Positions 23,885 through 38,403 of a stretch of 64,000 nt of DNA are shown piece by piece. Position 1 is the first letter of the stretch; the number at the start of each line of letters is the position of its first letter. The translations under genes and the position numbers were made by a program. The stretch comes from Pithys albifrons albifrons (Eukaryota > Chordata > Aves > Passeriformes > Thamnophilidae), in assembly GCF_047495875.1 (NCBI RefSeq), contig NC_092461.1, positions 66,886,299-66,950,298 of the forward strand. Direction: 5' to 3'. The notes under the pieces are model-generated. The model saw nothing but the letters and a program-made list of their open reading frames with translations. It was not told where the DNA came from and ran no database searches.

Positions 23885-26045
23885 GATACTTTCAAAGAAT
23901 TTCATGGTAGGTGTCATAATTCTTCATGGTTAACACCCAAGGCTACCAGTTCATATAACTTTGACTTCAGCCAACAAATAGAGGACCATGCATTAGTAAT
24001 GGCATCAGTAACAATAAGTACTGTTAACGTGGCTATGGAAAAGAATAGCTACAAAATTGCTTAACGAGGAAAAAATCACTTTGAACAGGAACTTTGTTCT
24101 GAAATGAAACTCTGCTGGGTTTGTCTTTCCTGATTTTTTGCTACATCATTCTTAAAGATATAGTTGTAAGAAAAAGAATTATTATGGTCCTAGTAGGCAC
24201 CAGCAGACTTCTTAAAGTAATAACAGACAGCACTGGGAAATTATCTGTGTTTGGGTTTCTCATTAGAAATCACACTGGACTTCATCCATAAATTGCCTTT
24301 AAAATGGGAATCACATTACAAAACCTAATTAATATAAAGCATATTTGGCTTGGCTCTGTTCAAAGTACTCAACCTCAGTAAGTTAACACTGGAATAATAA
24401 AAACATGCAGACAATGCACAAAGGTCTCAAGTTTCAGAAGATGTTTCTCATGGCTATGTACCTGCCCCCACCGCTCCCAAAAACCAGATATTTTCTGAAA
24501 AAGCAAAACCTACTAAAAGAGATTGAAAAGCTTGAGTCCATTGCCAAAGTCTAAGCTAGAGTCCATTCTCACAGGACTAAGATTGTTCTGCTATGAAAGG
24601 TATTGATTAACTCAGAGGTATCAGCAGTTGCACATCAGTTTACAATACACAAAAACATGACAGTCTCTCCCTAGTTCTTTCAACTCATTTACAGCACAAA
24701 TTTCAGTTGATGTTCCCTAAAATTACTGGGGGAATAAACTTAGAAAATGCATTTACATTTTTCTATATGCAGAAACACAAGAAAACAAAGTACATAAAGC
24801 AAGAAGTAGCATTCTAAGTTTAGCTTAATTTTTATTTGATTGTATGTGACAAACATCCTGAAAGAAATAGATTGTCCATGCAGAGTTTTTTTCTCAAAAG
24901 GTCAAGCAGTCTATGAATGGAAATAGTGCAGGAACAGTTTTACATGACTTTCAAGGAGCTTTGGTAAGTATTTTTTTCCATAGTTGATCTAAACCAGGTA
25001 TGGCACCAGCATAAGGTATGTTTTTCCCAAGAAACTTTCAGTAGATTTTCATAACAGGATGTGAAATGAAACATTAGCAGTGCAAAAAGCCTCTGTTAAG
25101 TCTGTAACCTTTTCTATGATGCAATTATTCTTCTCACAGAAAATAGCTCATTCACAACATTTTGCACTTTATTTGTCTTTCCTACTGTAGATTCAACTGC
25201 TTGCAGCTTCCACTTATGCAAATATCTCTCACAAAATGTCCCCTCTGGATACTTTTCACTTCTCTGCTTAACATTTGTAGATACCACTTTGTTCACATCT
25301 GCTGAAGTAGTTTTTTACCATTTTTCAGCTCAGCTGCATTTTCCTACCTTCCTTCATTCAAACATCATTGGCTGATTTGCCTTCCACATATGCAAGCTTC
25401 CAACAGCTAAATTTCTATGTTACCAGCTGAGAAACCCGTTCATTTGATTTGTCATGAGCACATGGTGCATAGTCATTTGTATTGAGTGCAAATTAAATAC
25501 ATTCTTACACACACTGGAAAGATTTCATTTTTAATTCAAAAACACTGTGGCTATCAGGGTAAGATTATAGCTTTACATATAAATATGTTTCCATAAAATA
25601 CATGGAATTTGGCCTTAGCTCCTCAACTAGTATATTAACAATTATCAGTTATCCAATGAAGTGTACTCATGTCTTTACCCAAACATGTCTTTCCTTTAAG
25701 TATTCCAAATTTAGATTTTCAAGTACCAATTTCTTTTAGGGATGCTTTTTTAATAATTCCAAATCCAAGGGGAAAAAACCCCAAGGAATACCAGCAATGT
25801 TATCCTTAATGTTAATTAATAATCTTGACTTTGTAAATTACAACTTCCCAGTCTTACTGAGCTTCATTCAGTTTCAGAACTGCTTTAGGAGTTGGTTTTA
25901 CAGTCCTTTTGCACATCTCATTATGAAGTAGTGACCAGCAGTCATTTCATCTCCTTTTCTAAAGTACAGTAGCCCTACATTCCTCCTTAAATGCTTCAAA
26001 TCAGTCACTCACCTAATAAATAACTTTACCAAACTTGGGTGTCCC
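23885..26045. other. Unrecognised AT-rich sequence
   Basis: No feature is recognised. Open frames are below 70 codons. Confidence 0.6.
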
Positions 26046-26302
26046 TGTGCTGGTTTTGGCTGTAAAGGAGCCAATTTTCTTCATTTGGAGCTGGTGTGGG
26101 TCTGTGTTTTTTATTTCAGTGGAAAAGAGTGTTGATAATTCAGCAATGGTTTTGTTATTGCTCAGTAGTGCCAACACCTTTTCTGCTTCTCATACTGCCA
26201 CACTGGTGAGGGTGACGGGGGTTCATGAGAGGCTGGGAGGGGTCACAGCCAGGACAGCTGATACCAGCTGACCAAAGGGATATTCCATACCATATGGTAT
26301 GT
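26046..26302 (+). mobile_element. Truncated LTR, endogenous retrovirus family C
   Basis: TGTGCTGGTTTTGGCT, then AATTTTCTTCAT, GTGTTGATAA, GGTCACAGCCAGGACAGCTG and GATATTCCATACCAT is the 5' (U3) part of a very common avian ERVL-type LTR. In the family the sequence continues past CCATACCAT into a TATA box. Here it stops and is followed by ATGGTATG, making CATACCATATGGTATG (26287-26302) a perfect 16-bp palindrome. The R-U5 half and any partner LTR are missing. Family B LTRs share the ATTCCATACCAT block, which suggests a related origin. Confidence 0.8.
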
Positions 26303-29300
26303 TTCCTCCCTTTATGAAGAAATGACAGGTCTTAAAACATTCTGTGATTCCTCTGAAAATTTTTTTGTAAAAGCATCTTGATGCCCATTCAGTGCATGAT
26401 ATCACCTGGTACAGTACAGCTTGAAACAGTTCTTTCTAAATATTTAGTGTGACACCTGATGTGGAAATCTTAACATGAAGCAAACCATGCACGCATTACA
26501 ATGTCATACATAGCAGAAGGGCTAAGAATTACTATTGCTCCTCTTTAAAAAGGAAACAATAGTGAGACTTCAGTGTGTACCTTCACTGTTGCATACAGCT
26601 TCGCAGTGCTTGGTTTCCCTTTCATTGATTAAGGGGGAGTGAGTTATTTTTATTTCTTGAGGTTTTCCTAATTCATACATTGGCTAAGATTTACTGCTGT
26701 ATTTCCAACACAATATTTCTCATTAGACTTATTAGACTTTTTCTTCTAAAGTTGAAGCTTTCATAATTTTCTTTTAAAAAATGGGTCTAAGCCTTCTGGA
26801 TGGGTCATCATTTGTGTTAGCCACACTTGCTAAGACTTGGTATAGTGGAATTACTTTTTTCTTTTTCTTCCTGAGTGTTTTCAATAGGCAAGTTACAACA
26901 AACTGTAAAATTTGCTACATTTACCATGAACAGCTTGTGAAACATGTCAACTTTCTCTATAATTTTCACAGAGCTTTAATTATGAATCAATGTGGTGTTA
27001 TGAATAGGGGTATTCATAGTTAATGCTTTCAACATGCAGTTAGCAATATTTCTATTAGTTAAACATTGCTCATATCCACAAGCACTTCATTCTGGATTGC
27101 TTCCTTTGTTAATATCCAGGCATACACATTTTACTCATCTGATGGTCAAGTTATAAAGGAAATGATGCATTTTCCATGGAATTTTACATTGCAAATAAGG
27201 ATGAATTTTCTAACTGGAGAGATGCAATTCCCTTGAGACTGTTTGTGACTGACATTATATTTTATCTGCACATTGAAACAACACACTTATCAAATGGAAA
27301 AGAAGAAGAAAAATTACAAAAGATTTGATCTTTTTTACAGCTTCTAATAGTAAAATACACTGTATGATTAATGAACCTGTCAACTGTAATGGGAAGAATA
27401 TGTAACAAGTAACTGTGCATTACTTGTTTGGGATTTTTATCTTTTATAAATGCAGCCATGTGTAGGCTGATAAGATTAACACTTTGTGCTTTTAAGTGAA
27501 CATTATATGCAAGAATAATACAATCTCCACTGTTTCTTGTCTTTCTGTCAGTTCTCAGTCTGGAGAACTGGAGTTTTCCCTAACTCCAAAATAATTATAT
27601 TATTATTTCATTTGTCATGTCTACACATTTCCTGATGGATATATTATTCAGAGGAGTGAAAAGCAAAAGAGCCCACACAGTCTACCTGTCTCTTTCCACT
27701 TAGTGCCATATACTTTGCATCCAGCAGCTTTTCTGTGTCAAACAAAAGGATTTTTCTAATTTCTTCAGGATTTCTATGAGGTCTACAAGGGGAGAGTCCT
27801 GGGTACATACTAGAACCTGCCTGGCATAGAGGCAGCATGAAAAAAGGGATATATGTCCTACAGATCTATGGTATCTTTGAGATATCTCCTATGTAATTTT
27901 GTATCCTTATGTCCTATTTTCTATAAATAACATTGGGAAAAGCATTTTTCATGTCCCACTGACTCAAAACTTAAGAAATCCTAATGTCTTTTAAACTGTA
28001 TTGCAGAAGTATGGCCTTGGCATATGAAACAAATCACAGATTTCTGGCAGTTTCCTCACTAGCTATTGAGAGCAAAAAAGAAGGGCAGAGTTTTTGCATC
28101 CAAAACTCAGAAACTTTATCATATGACAGTATACAGATAACTGTATGGAGGACATTAAAAAAATCCTGCTAATGAAATTTCCATGTTATCAGAACATTGG
28201 CCTTGAATGTCCAGTGCCACTAAATAAGAGGAAATAATTTATTGCCCTTAATTTCGTATTTATTTCTTGACTCTCAACCATCTCATTGCCTTTAATTGCC
28301 TTGAGCAACTCGTACCACTGAAAGTAATACACACATATTCCAGAGGTACAGAAATTTTGAATTAATAAATTGGAAATGTTTGCAGTTGGAATCAAATCTC
28401 CGTCTGTCACTTTGTTATTCACAAAAAAAAAAAAAAAAAAAGAAAAAATATCTAATTATCTGATCAGAAAAGTAAGATTTTAAACAGGCTTTAATGTAAT
28501 TGAAAATGGGCCCACAATGTAAGATAATAGTCAATTTCCTTTAGAGTTTGAGAATTTGAAGCTTTAAGTCTCAAAATAAATTTCGAAGGGCATTTTGAAG
28601 TCTGTCCTGAGGATAGGGTAAGGCATTTGGTGTGGCATGGAAATTGGGAAAATTATCTGTCATTAAATTGTATGTCATTACAAAAATTATTTGTCACAAT
28701 ATACATCACATATTGCAAGGCATTATTTGTTGCAATGTCACTCCATTAAGTTAGCCTACTAACAGTGCAGTGCCATCATGTTAACTATTAAAAAAATTCT
28801 TTAATATGAGTCCTTATGTTTTGCTGTCTTTTTTATTGGGAAAAAAAAGTCTTATAAACTGAATTACATGTTCAAAGTACGGTAATACTTATACAGAAAA
28901 AAAGGTGAAATCTGTCAGCAGTGCCATGATACCTCCACAATATATCTTAAGGAAACTTTCAGCAGTGCAAAATAGTTATCCTATTATTATTTTATAGTTG
29001 TCCCATGTCTCTGAATTCAGACAAAATGTTAAAAAAAAGGGAATAATGAAATGTAATTTATCGTCGATTTTCTTTCACCACTTCTGCATCTCCAAGAAGA
29101 TTTTAAAGTCTTTTAGAAGTCAAACATAGGGAAATCAGGTCTAATAATTAAAAAAAAAAATAACGATAGGAAGCAAAACAGACTATACTATCCAACATAA
29201 TTTCCCCAAGAGGTTAACTATGAAAAGATACCTGATAAAGTTGGTTTCAACAAGAGAATACGTATCAGGGTAGAAAAGGAAATTAGAAGACAGAAAACAG

Positions 29301-30062
29301 GAAAGTTTAGGTTAAATAAACGCGTGGATGTATTCTTAGAATACTAAAGAATTACAAGAAAAAAAAATAACTATCATAGAAGTAGAATGATTCCACATGG
29401 GAGAAAATGTGCACAGTGAAATAAAGGACTCATCTTGACAAGAGAATAAAGCATTTTTAGGGTGTTGTACTTGAGATAAACGAATCTCTAAAGTCATTAG
29501 AACATACTACAACCATTGTTGCTGTCATTATTCTCAAACAATCCATCTTTAAGTGTTGAAAGGACAAGTTGCCAAGAAACACAGATTTTTAGGACATATG
29601 AAGTCAAGCCTGTATAATTTTTCTCTGTGAGAAAAAAATTGTTCTTTTGGTTTGTGGAAAGTAATAGATCTAAATTAGTTTGACATTAGTAAATCTTTTA
29701 AACCTGTCTAAACAATACATTAATAAACAAACTAGAGAAAAGATATCCCAGATGAAAAGATTACAAAACAGTAACAAAAGATTCTACTCAAAAAATTAAA
29801 CTGGGAGAACAGACAGAGGATAATTCAGCAATTACTTCATCCATTAGAAGAGAAAAATGATAACATCGGAATACAGCAATCAAGAATAATGAGAGAATTA
29901 GAAAGCATGGCATAAATAAATTTAAAAAAAAGATTTCTTAGACTGAAAAGTGACTTTTCTTGTTATACATATCAAAAAGACAGTGATCAATATTCTCTGT
30001 ATCCAGTGAGACTAGGATAACTAATCACCTTAATTGGTAATATGCCACATTTGTAGCTATTT
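26303..30062. other. Unrecognised AT-rich sequence
   Basis: No gene or repeat family is recognised. A run of 19 A followed by G and six A is at 28423-28448, with no recognisable parent transcript upstream. Confidence 0.55.
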
Positions 30063-30110
30063 GGGGGTGGGGGGTGGGGGGGGGGGAAGGGGGAAGGAGG
30101 AGTGGAAGGG
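30063..30110 (+). repeat. G-rich tract with G-quadruplex pattern
   Basis: Four G runs of 5, 6, 11 and 5 bases (30063-30067, 30069-30074, 30076-30086, 30089-30093) are separated by one or two bases, then by GGA-type repeats to 30110. This exceeds the G3+N1-7 quadruplex pattern. It stands alone in AT-rich DNA with no CpG island or promoter around it. Confidence 0.85.
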
Positions 30111-33100
30111 TTCATGTAGTTGAACAGTCTTTAGCAGTGAAACACAGTGATTTTAAGAGACACTTCATTTTTTTAAAAAATAGTGTAAGTAAACATTTGT
30201 CAGCAATGGTCTCAGATTGTGTTCTCAGCCTAGTAGCAGGAGAAGGCACGAGATAATCTCTTCAGGGCAACTTCCATGTAGTTTTTAACATTCTCTCTAA
30301 CTTCAGATTTATCATTATGAGAAAACAGAGCATACACCCTCTCTTGATAATGTCTCTTATGAGTTAGGACAACCTTGAATAATGACTACCCTGTCATATC
30401 AGAACATCAAAGAGAGCAAAGTAGTTTAATTCTTCACAGGAAAAAGAATAGCAATAAGAAATTGTAATTGACCTTTACCAGTCTACTCTTATGCTCACTT
30501 CTTGATCCAGAACAAATTGTGAAGGGCTCATATATCTCACTGTATTTGTGCAGTTATGTTTATATACCATTCCATGCTGATGCAGTGGCCTCTTATATGG
30601 TACCAACTGCAGTCAGCAATAAAGGTATTACTTAAAACCAGACACGACAGCCTAACATAAGATATGAATAACTGAATCAGTGCCCCATGGTCTTGGTCAA
30701 TAGGCAGCAGCTCTATATGCTGATCTCACAGCCATCTTCTTCTTTCAGCACAACACACTGACACCGGTTGCCTTCACAGGTTGTTAAACTTGACAGAATA
30801 TCACTGACATGATTTGTCTGCTGTAAATGTCCTGTAGCCAAAGTGTTCTCTTCTATGTAAATGATTACTGAAAGAAATGTCTTAAACTCTGGACTAACTG
30901 CTGATGTAGCACTTCAGAGGCTGCGGAAATCAGACATTTACCAAGTTGTCTGAGTTGGTAAGTAGCAGTTTATTTTTAGTGCCTTCAGAACTGGCGTGAA
31001 ATGCCTTCCCTGCTTAGCATTTCTGCTCTGACTATACAAGCAGTCAGTTAATATGTTAACATACTATACTTGCCAAAATAAAACTTCTAAACCGCACCCA
31101 CTGACATTAATGACAGACTGTGGAAAGGTTATTAATAATCTGAGTTCAAGTTTTGCTACCAACTGTCAAATAAAGTGTTATGCTACTGAATTTATAATAC
31201 AACATTGGAGTGAGGGAAGTCTCTGCATTTAAAAGATTTATTGTTGTAACTATATTAGTTTTCCATTGCATATTTTATGTCAAAGAGCATAAAGTTCTAT
31301 TTTCATTTGTACCATTATTTGCTGTTTTATCTATTATCCCTGGAAGAAAGAAAAAAAAAAAAGGACTATGAACAACATCTAGTTATTCTTTTGGTTTTTG
31401 TACTTCAATATGTAAAGAAAATTTTTCCAGTGTCCTCAACTGACATGACCATTTTTCCAGCAGCAGCATGTATAGAGATATTTTGGTTTTCATATGCTTG
31501 TTCATAATAAAGTTTGCCCTGTTATTCTCAAGTAAAGATGTCCAGGATTTATTTTTATGAATGGCATTTAGCTAGAAAATACAATTTTATAAAAAAAAAT
31601 AAGAATTAGTGCAGAAATGAACCAATTACCAAATCTTTAGCTGGGAAATTCTGCGATGGAATGCTTGACTGCTTAGCATGCCTGACTTTTTAGCTTGGTC
31701 ACTAATAGATGAACCTGCCTTTTCTATATGCACCACCAGTCCTGAGGCATCAGCTTGTTCTGAAGCTGTTAGTTGATTCTTTTCCAATTCTCCTCCACTC
31801 TGGAGACCACTGACCAAAGTGACTGTATTACAGTTCAAGTGCCACTATGGCACAAAAAGTTTGACTTCATAGTTTTGTTTCCTATGCACCAACTCTTCCA
31901 TCTTCGGGACTAAGAACAGAACCACTGCTCTTTTAGGAACTACTTATCCTTTTGACCATCGTGACATCAGTAAAAGGATTTACTTCTAGTTAGCAAAAGG
32001 CTTAAGCATTCCCTTGACAATTTCATATACTTCTCTGGGAGTAAATCATGATGTTTAAAGAAACAGCAGGCCATTTTGCAAGTTATTGGAAGGTTACAGC
32101 AAATATTTTAAGACCCCTTATGTTGCATCAAAAACTTTCTCACTGTATGTTTGCTGTTTTACAGAGGTTGTAGTCTAGTTAATTGAGTGAAGGCACCCTC
32201 TTCATTTTTGCCTGCAATTTACCATTTGTGTCTTTGAAAAATTTCTTTGAGGAAGTGACGGGAGACCTTTGTTACAATTCTAGATACTGAGGTTGTCCTA
32301 AACCATTTTTCTGATAAACACTCTGGGAAAATCCACCACTGCCTTATTCCAACACTGTCTTGAGTTTGCTCCTTACATGAAACAAAACCAAGCACCCTAT
32401 CCCTTCTTCACAGTACCCTGGGCCTGGCCCTAGACCTATTAGCTAGAAAAAGTCCATGAAGACACTTGTAAACCATTATAAAATTAGCTAGACAAATGAG
32501 GGTTCAAAATACTGTAATTTTTGCAAAATTTGCCACTAGTAGATCACTTTCAGTAATGCAGGCCAGATGCAATAGGTGAGGGAGAAATGACTGCAGGGAA
32601 ATGTCAAGCTTGCTAGTTTGGAATGAAGCACTATTGTAGAAGACAATAATCATTTAAAAATCTGACACAGCATGCTTCACATACTGCACTACAGACATGG
32701 TTAGTGCTTGTGAATATTGGCAATTGTTTCATGTAATTACTCATATTACTTTATAAAGTGCTCTGTAACTGCACTCTAGTGATTCTGACAATGTTTTTGT
32801 GTCCTTTGGCTGTTTCAGTGTCTCATTGTATAACTTCATAATGTTGTTTTTGGAGCAAAGTTGTAAAACTGCAAAATGCGCCAGATATGTTCATGTACTT
32901 ACAGGAACAAGTTTGTTTAACTTTCAACATATCCCTTTGAACACAAAACTCATGTCTCAGCCCTGGATACTCATCCACAGCTGTTATAAATTTATTTACT
33001 TCCCTGATGATGGTCAAGGCTACAAATTAAAGCAACAGAGAAATAAGTAATTTAATAAATTTTTTTGCTACTTTTAACCCCTCATCATCATCTTATTTTC

Positions 33101-34298
33101 AGATTTATAAAAAAGACAGGATACTGTGGATGCAACTTCCCAGAATCCAAGAGCAGAGCATTAGCATTAAAAGGCCAAAAATCATACCACTGGTAATAAA
33201 TAAATATATTGTTAATATAGAACAAGTATTGCTTTCACACTGTAGAAGGGTTATAAATGTAAAATGTGAATTTGAACAAATGGGCAATAAAACACTTCTG
33301 AAAAAATGTGTATATGGGCTACATATATTGCATATGATGAAGAGATGAAAGAATTCTGGTGGTTGAAAATCTCCAGGTGTTTCCTGATTCTCTAAATGGG
33401 CATTTTTTGAGCTTAAGAATTTCACACTTGACAGATGCAACTTCCTGAACCTTCTGGTAACACTGTAGATATACTAGGGAACCCCAAGAGGCAACACTGA
33501 CTTTCATTTTTCTTCTCTGCACTTCATGCAGGGTCTTTCAGGTCAGCTGCCAGCTAAGTGCCTCCTCCAGGCAGCCTACCAGGTCTAATGTTGTGTACAT
33601 ACAAAATGCAAAAATTATCTGGAGGTGGAAAACACTATAAAAATTGTAAAGGATTATTATAGTTTGGGAGACACCAACTTTGAGTGGCATGTTTTTGGTG
33701 TAAAATACTTATTAGTTTTATGGCAGTGGCTGCCAACAATTGCTACCTAATTAAAACAGCATTACCACAACTTTTTGCATGCAATGAAAGTACACTTTTC
33801 TGGGGATTTGATGTTCCAAGAATGGTTCTCTCTGTAAAACTTACTAAGTGAAAATAAGGATTATCACTGATAGGCAGTCTACCTAGTAGAAGCTTCTGAA
33901 AGAATCAAGTTCTTCTTTACTCCACCAATGCTCCTACTCTTTCTTCCTAATATAAATAGATCATTTGTAAAAAAAAAAAAAATCATTAATTTTTTTAGAT
34001 TTAAGTTTTGCTGGTACAGCAACAAGACATACACCTTTACATTTAAATTAAGGTTTATTTTGATCCCTAATTTGCCCCTTAGGGGCACAGACAAGTGAAA
34101 ACCAACATGAGAGTAATTTTACTCTTAGCTGAGACAATATATGGTCCCTAATAAAAGATAAACAGAGCCCCTATGCTCCTACTATTGCTTTCTGTCTGCA
34201 AGGCCAAGATGAACATGCATTCCAGATTTGTCACTTAGGCACATTCTTTCACCACTTTTTTTCCAATTTTATCACCTTCTCCTCCAGTCAGTCATTAC
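30111..34298. other. Unrecognised AT-rich sequence
   Basis: No feature is recognised. The minus-strand 111-codon open frame at 33105-33440 is hydrophobic but shows no family signature and overlaps other short frames. Confidence 0.55.
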
Positions 34299-34578
<280 letters not shown>

Positions 34579-34740
34579 CTTTTTATTTTTTTTGGTGTGT
34601 TTTTGTTTCAGTTTGTTGATTGGTTGGTTGGTTGGTTTGCGGGAGTTTTTGCTTGTTTGGCTGTTTTTTTAGCTTTGCTTTGGGTTTTTTTTTTGTTTTG
34701 TTTTGTTTGGGTTTTGATGAGGTGGGTGGGATTTGTGGGT
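34579..34740. repeat. T/G-rich low-complexity flank with (TTGG)n
   Basis: The TTTC array passes directly into about 160 bp almost devoid of A and C on the plus strand, with TTGG repeats at about 34620-34636 and TTTTG repeats near 34690-34710. The change from CT-only to GT-rich on the same strand suggests a compound low-complexity block. Confidence 0.8.
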
Positions 34741-37700
34741 CAGAATCAGTTTTTCCAATTATGAAGATGTGATCTTGCAAGTCTGTGTTGGGAATATTTA
34801 AAATGATCAGACTGTAGGAGCTATAGCAAGCAGAGGGCAGCACTTTTGTGGCTGGCATCCTCATAGCTTTCATTTCATCCTAGCAATTGGTCAAACACAA
34901 AAAACTGCTGCCAGGGTACATGGAAAATACATTTCCCTAATACTAGTGCATAAACTGTTAATAATTCACACAGAAATAGGGGCTGAATAACAAAACTTGA
35001 TGCCACACCTTCTTAATTTTAGAAAGTCTTACTAACGGTAGCTGCATTAGAAAAGCAGGGAGTATGCAGTAAGATCTCTACGCTTTGTAATGTTGTATAT
35101 GTCTTTTTAAAGAGGGCATGATTATATTCTGAATAGGTCAGCCTCTGTGTCTGGCATTTCTTCTCTCCTACAACGTTGTACTAAGCAAGTAGGGTTTTTG
35201 CACTCTTTTTGGAACTGGCCATCCATATGAGACAGTGAATATGAAAGACACAGTTTAATTAATGCACTGGGTTATTGCAAGGGCAGATAGCACCTGCTGT
35301 GGGTGAAACTGTTTCTTCCATAACAGCATGTCTCCAGTTCAGGTTTAACTTTACTTTGTCTTCTGTTTGTTCATCCACATTTCTAAAGATTGAAATAAAT
35401 GTGCAGTCACATTTGTTCATGGAAAGTAACAAATTAATAAAACTCCACCGGACAGACTTGAGTTTCTCAATGTATGCCAAAACAGATGTCTTCTTTCCAA
35501 TGGCTCTGGAAAGAATTATTAATATGGACCTTCCTTGGTTATGAAAGAGACAATTAGGAGCTTTAATCCAATATGTAATAGTTCGAAAATGTTATTTTTT
35601 ATTAGATTTCAGCAGCAAAGAATACCATTAGATAGATCACTGGTGTAATATGCAACATGATGCTGGGTTACACCCCATCTGTGATATTTTAAAAATACAG
35701 TCTACCAGGAGCAACCTTTAGATTTCCCATGGGAAACCTTTATAAGAATACAAAGCTCAATAGGCAGCACTGATGCTGTATTAAGGATTTGTGTCATTTC
35801 CACTACAGATATAAAGGGACATGTAGGTTTTTATTAGTAGTGAACTGAAGTTTGGCGTATATGAAGGCTTTGATTCTGTTCAATATAGCACAGAGCTATC
35901 ACATTTTCAGAACTTTTTTCTGCTGTATTAAGGCAAAGGAGGGGTGAACATTTAAATCTTTTGTTAATTAGCCAAATATTAACCCATAGAGAAATAGCTT
36001 TAATTAAGGTTTATAACCTATTCAATGAATATGACAGCTTTAGCTTAGGCCCTACTGGATACTTTTCCCTATTTCGAATCAAACTCTGTTTCCCAGATTT
36101 GGCACAGCAGCAATTTTTGGTGATACAAAGCCAAGAACTGAAATTGTAGGGTGTTGGAGATTGGGTTTACGGACTATTGGAGAAGCTGTGAAGAGGAGAA
36201 TATACAAGGTCTGTCACAGCCATCTGTCCCCACACAATCTAAGGAACAGAAATGTTAAGTGATTTGCTCAAAAGGAGTAGGCCTATGCAGACTGCACTAA
36301 TCCTGATCTGAGAAGTGCAGTCAGATAATCCAGTGTAGGACCATACTAAAGCATCATTATACCAGATACATAAGATTTCATACTCATTATTTCATCAATA
36401 GGTCCAAAGGTTTTACAGTCAGTTCTTCATGGACATGTATCATACAGCTACAGTTAAGCCAAGGGTTAAGGAATGATAGGAAAGTTGGAGTTCAAGAGTT
36501 ATATTGAAGTTTTAATCCTCAAAGCCACTGATATAGCTGCCAGCAGAGTGAAATAATTCTCGAATTTCTGTGTCTCCTTGGATCAACAAGTATTAGGACG
36601 AATCCTAAGAAACCTTTATTGCTGGAATAGGTGCAGCTTCTGATGGGAACCATCACTTTATAAGCTCTCTGGCACAAGTGTCTCAGTCATGAGGCTAGGA
36701 TGAAATGATGACAAGAGTTTGAGAAAATAGAGATTACAGTCATGTTAGTTACTTCCACTGTTACATTTTAATGGTTGCATCACCATGACAAAAATGGGCT
36801 CAACACCTAGCTGGCTCCAGCTTTCATCCCAGACTCTTGGCTCATGAGTTCAGGGAAAAGCAAATCCCTTAAATCTCTTGTTTTCCTCAAAGATGAGTCT
36901 AGCCAACTATGGACAATGATCCACATATACTGCTCTTTTGAACACAAGTCCTGTGCAATGATCACTACCAGTTGGGTTTCATGTTCAGAATATATGACAT
37001 CAGTGACTTTAGTTGACTGAAGGATGGATGGGCTGGGACTGGGCCCATGGTTAGTTTTCAGGAGACCAGAAATGAAAGATATGGGTCTACCATTTGGTTG
37101 TTGAAAGATCAAAAGCTTGAATACAGGCTAGAATCACCTGACAAAAAGGCTTATGGATGAGAGCTTGGATAGGTGAGGGTTAGGCTTTTTATGCAATTAC
37201 ATTAAGCAAAGGTTTCTGGCAATATGGATTGAAGAACTGACTTTATAGATAGATTCTTTCAACAAAGCTACAAATATTTCTGAGGAGAACTGAGGAAAAT
37301 CGATTTATAGAATACCTGCAGCAAGTAGGATTTTCTAGATCAAAGTAGAATTTGATTAGGATGTCAAATCTACTGAAGTCCTTCCTTTTTTTAGGTCCCT
37401 TGTGGACTACGAAGAGGGCTGTGCTTAGTAAGGCCAAATAGCTTATCTAGGACAGACGAAGTATCGTGCAATATAAGACTGGGATTAGGGGGTGGATAAG
37501 GCAATTGCCAAATATCTCTCAAGTGCATCACTGGATCTTGAAAACACACTGCAATTAGGATGTTCATTCTTACCAGACAATATCATTAATTCTAAGAGGC
37601 GTATGGATCACAGAGCTACATTTTTACTTAGGGCATGTTGATATAAGAATGAGTGTTTGGGACACCATGTAAGAACTACATTTATTGATAGAAATTGATG

Positions 37701-38403
37701 TGAACTATGTAGAAATTCTCTCAGAAGGAATGCTTACAAAGAGATATGAAATATGATTTCCTAGATCACTGATAATGCACCTTTGACATAACTACCAAAT
37801 CTGATATCACAAGTGGCTTAGACTTACAACAGCTGGCTAGAACTGCCTCTTTACTCCTTTTATTGGTTGGTCAGGTCTACTTCCACATAAGTACATAAAG
37901 AAATTTGATGGCAGTATTTGCAGTGCCTTCCTGGGAAAAAACAGCAAAATATTAAATCATCTTATCCAGGAAAACAATCAGTCATGGGTTAGATAGGTCT
38001 GCCCTTCCCTCTTTACAGGATATTAGGTTATACTTTTCCCCCTCAAATGCTATATATCATTAGTGTTGCAATACAATTATATGAGGTTAATAAAAGTAAT
38101 CTGCAACCATGCACAAATATGCAGATAAATTAAAAGACAAAATAACTTCTCACAGCTATCTGCTATATTAGACAAGTTTCCATTTTGCAATCTCATTTTT
38201 GAAAGCTTTTTTTCTCAATGCAGAATATAAAACTGGCTGCATGTGCTGGGCTTATGAAGTAATTTTCTAGGTACTTAGGATAACTGTAGTTTAAATCTGA
38301 CTGCCTGTTGCTTCTCTTCTTGCTTCTATTTAGTTTACAATCAGATTTACTGTTTTTCTTCACATGAAAATTACAGTGCTTTCTGTGCACTGTTGAGTGT
38401 GTA
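34741..38403. other. Unrecognised AT-rich sequence
   Basis: No gene or repeat family is recognised. The minus-strand 101-codon frame at 36807-37112 has no recognisable domain. Confidence 0.55.

Noticed and set aside
28200..28448. Processed pseudogene ending in the A19 run
   Set aside because: No polyadenylation signal near the run, no coding similarity upstream, and no target duplication seen.
30740..30800. Exon after a TTCTTCTTTCAG acceptor-like site
   Set aside because: No following open frame with a donor or protein similarity. Acceptor-like strings are common by chance.
33105..33440. 111-codon hydrophobic minus frame as a membrane protein
   Set aside because: Hydrophobicity follows from A/T-rich codons, and there is no start context, homology or conserved motif.
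36807..37112. 101-codon minus frame
   Set aside because: No recognisable family or splice context. It is likely chance.
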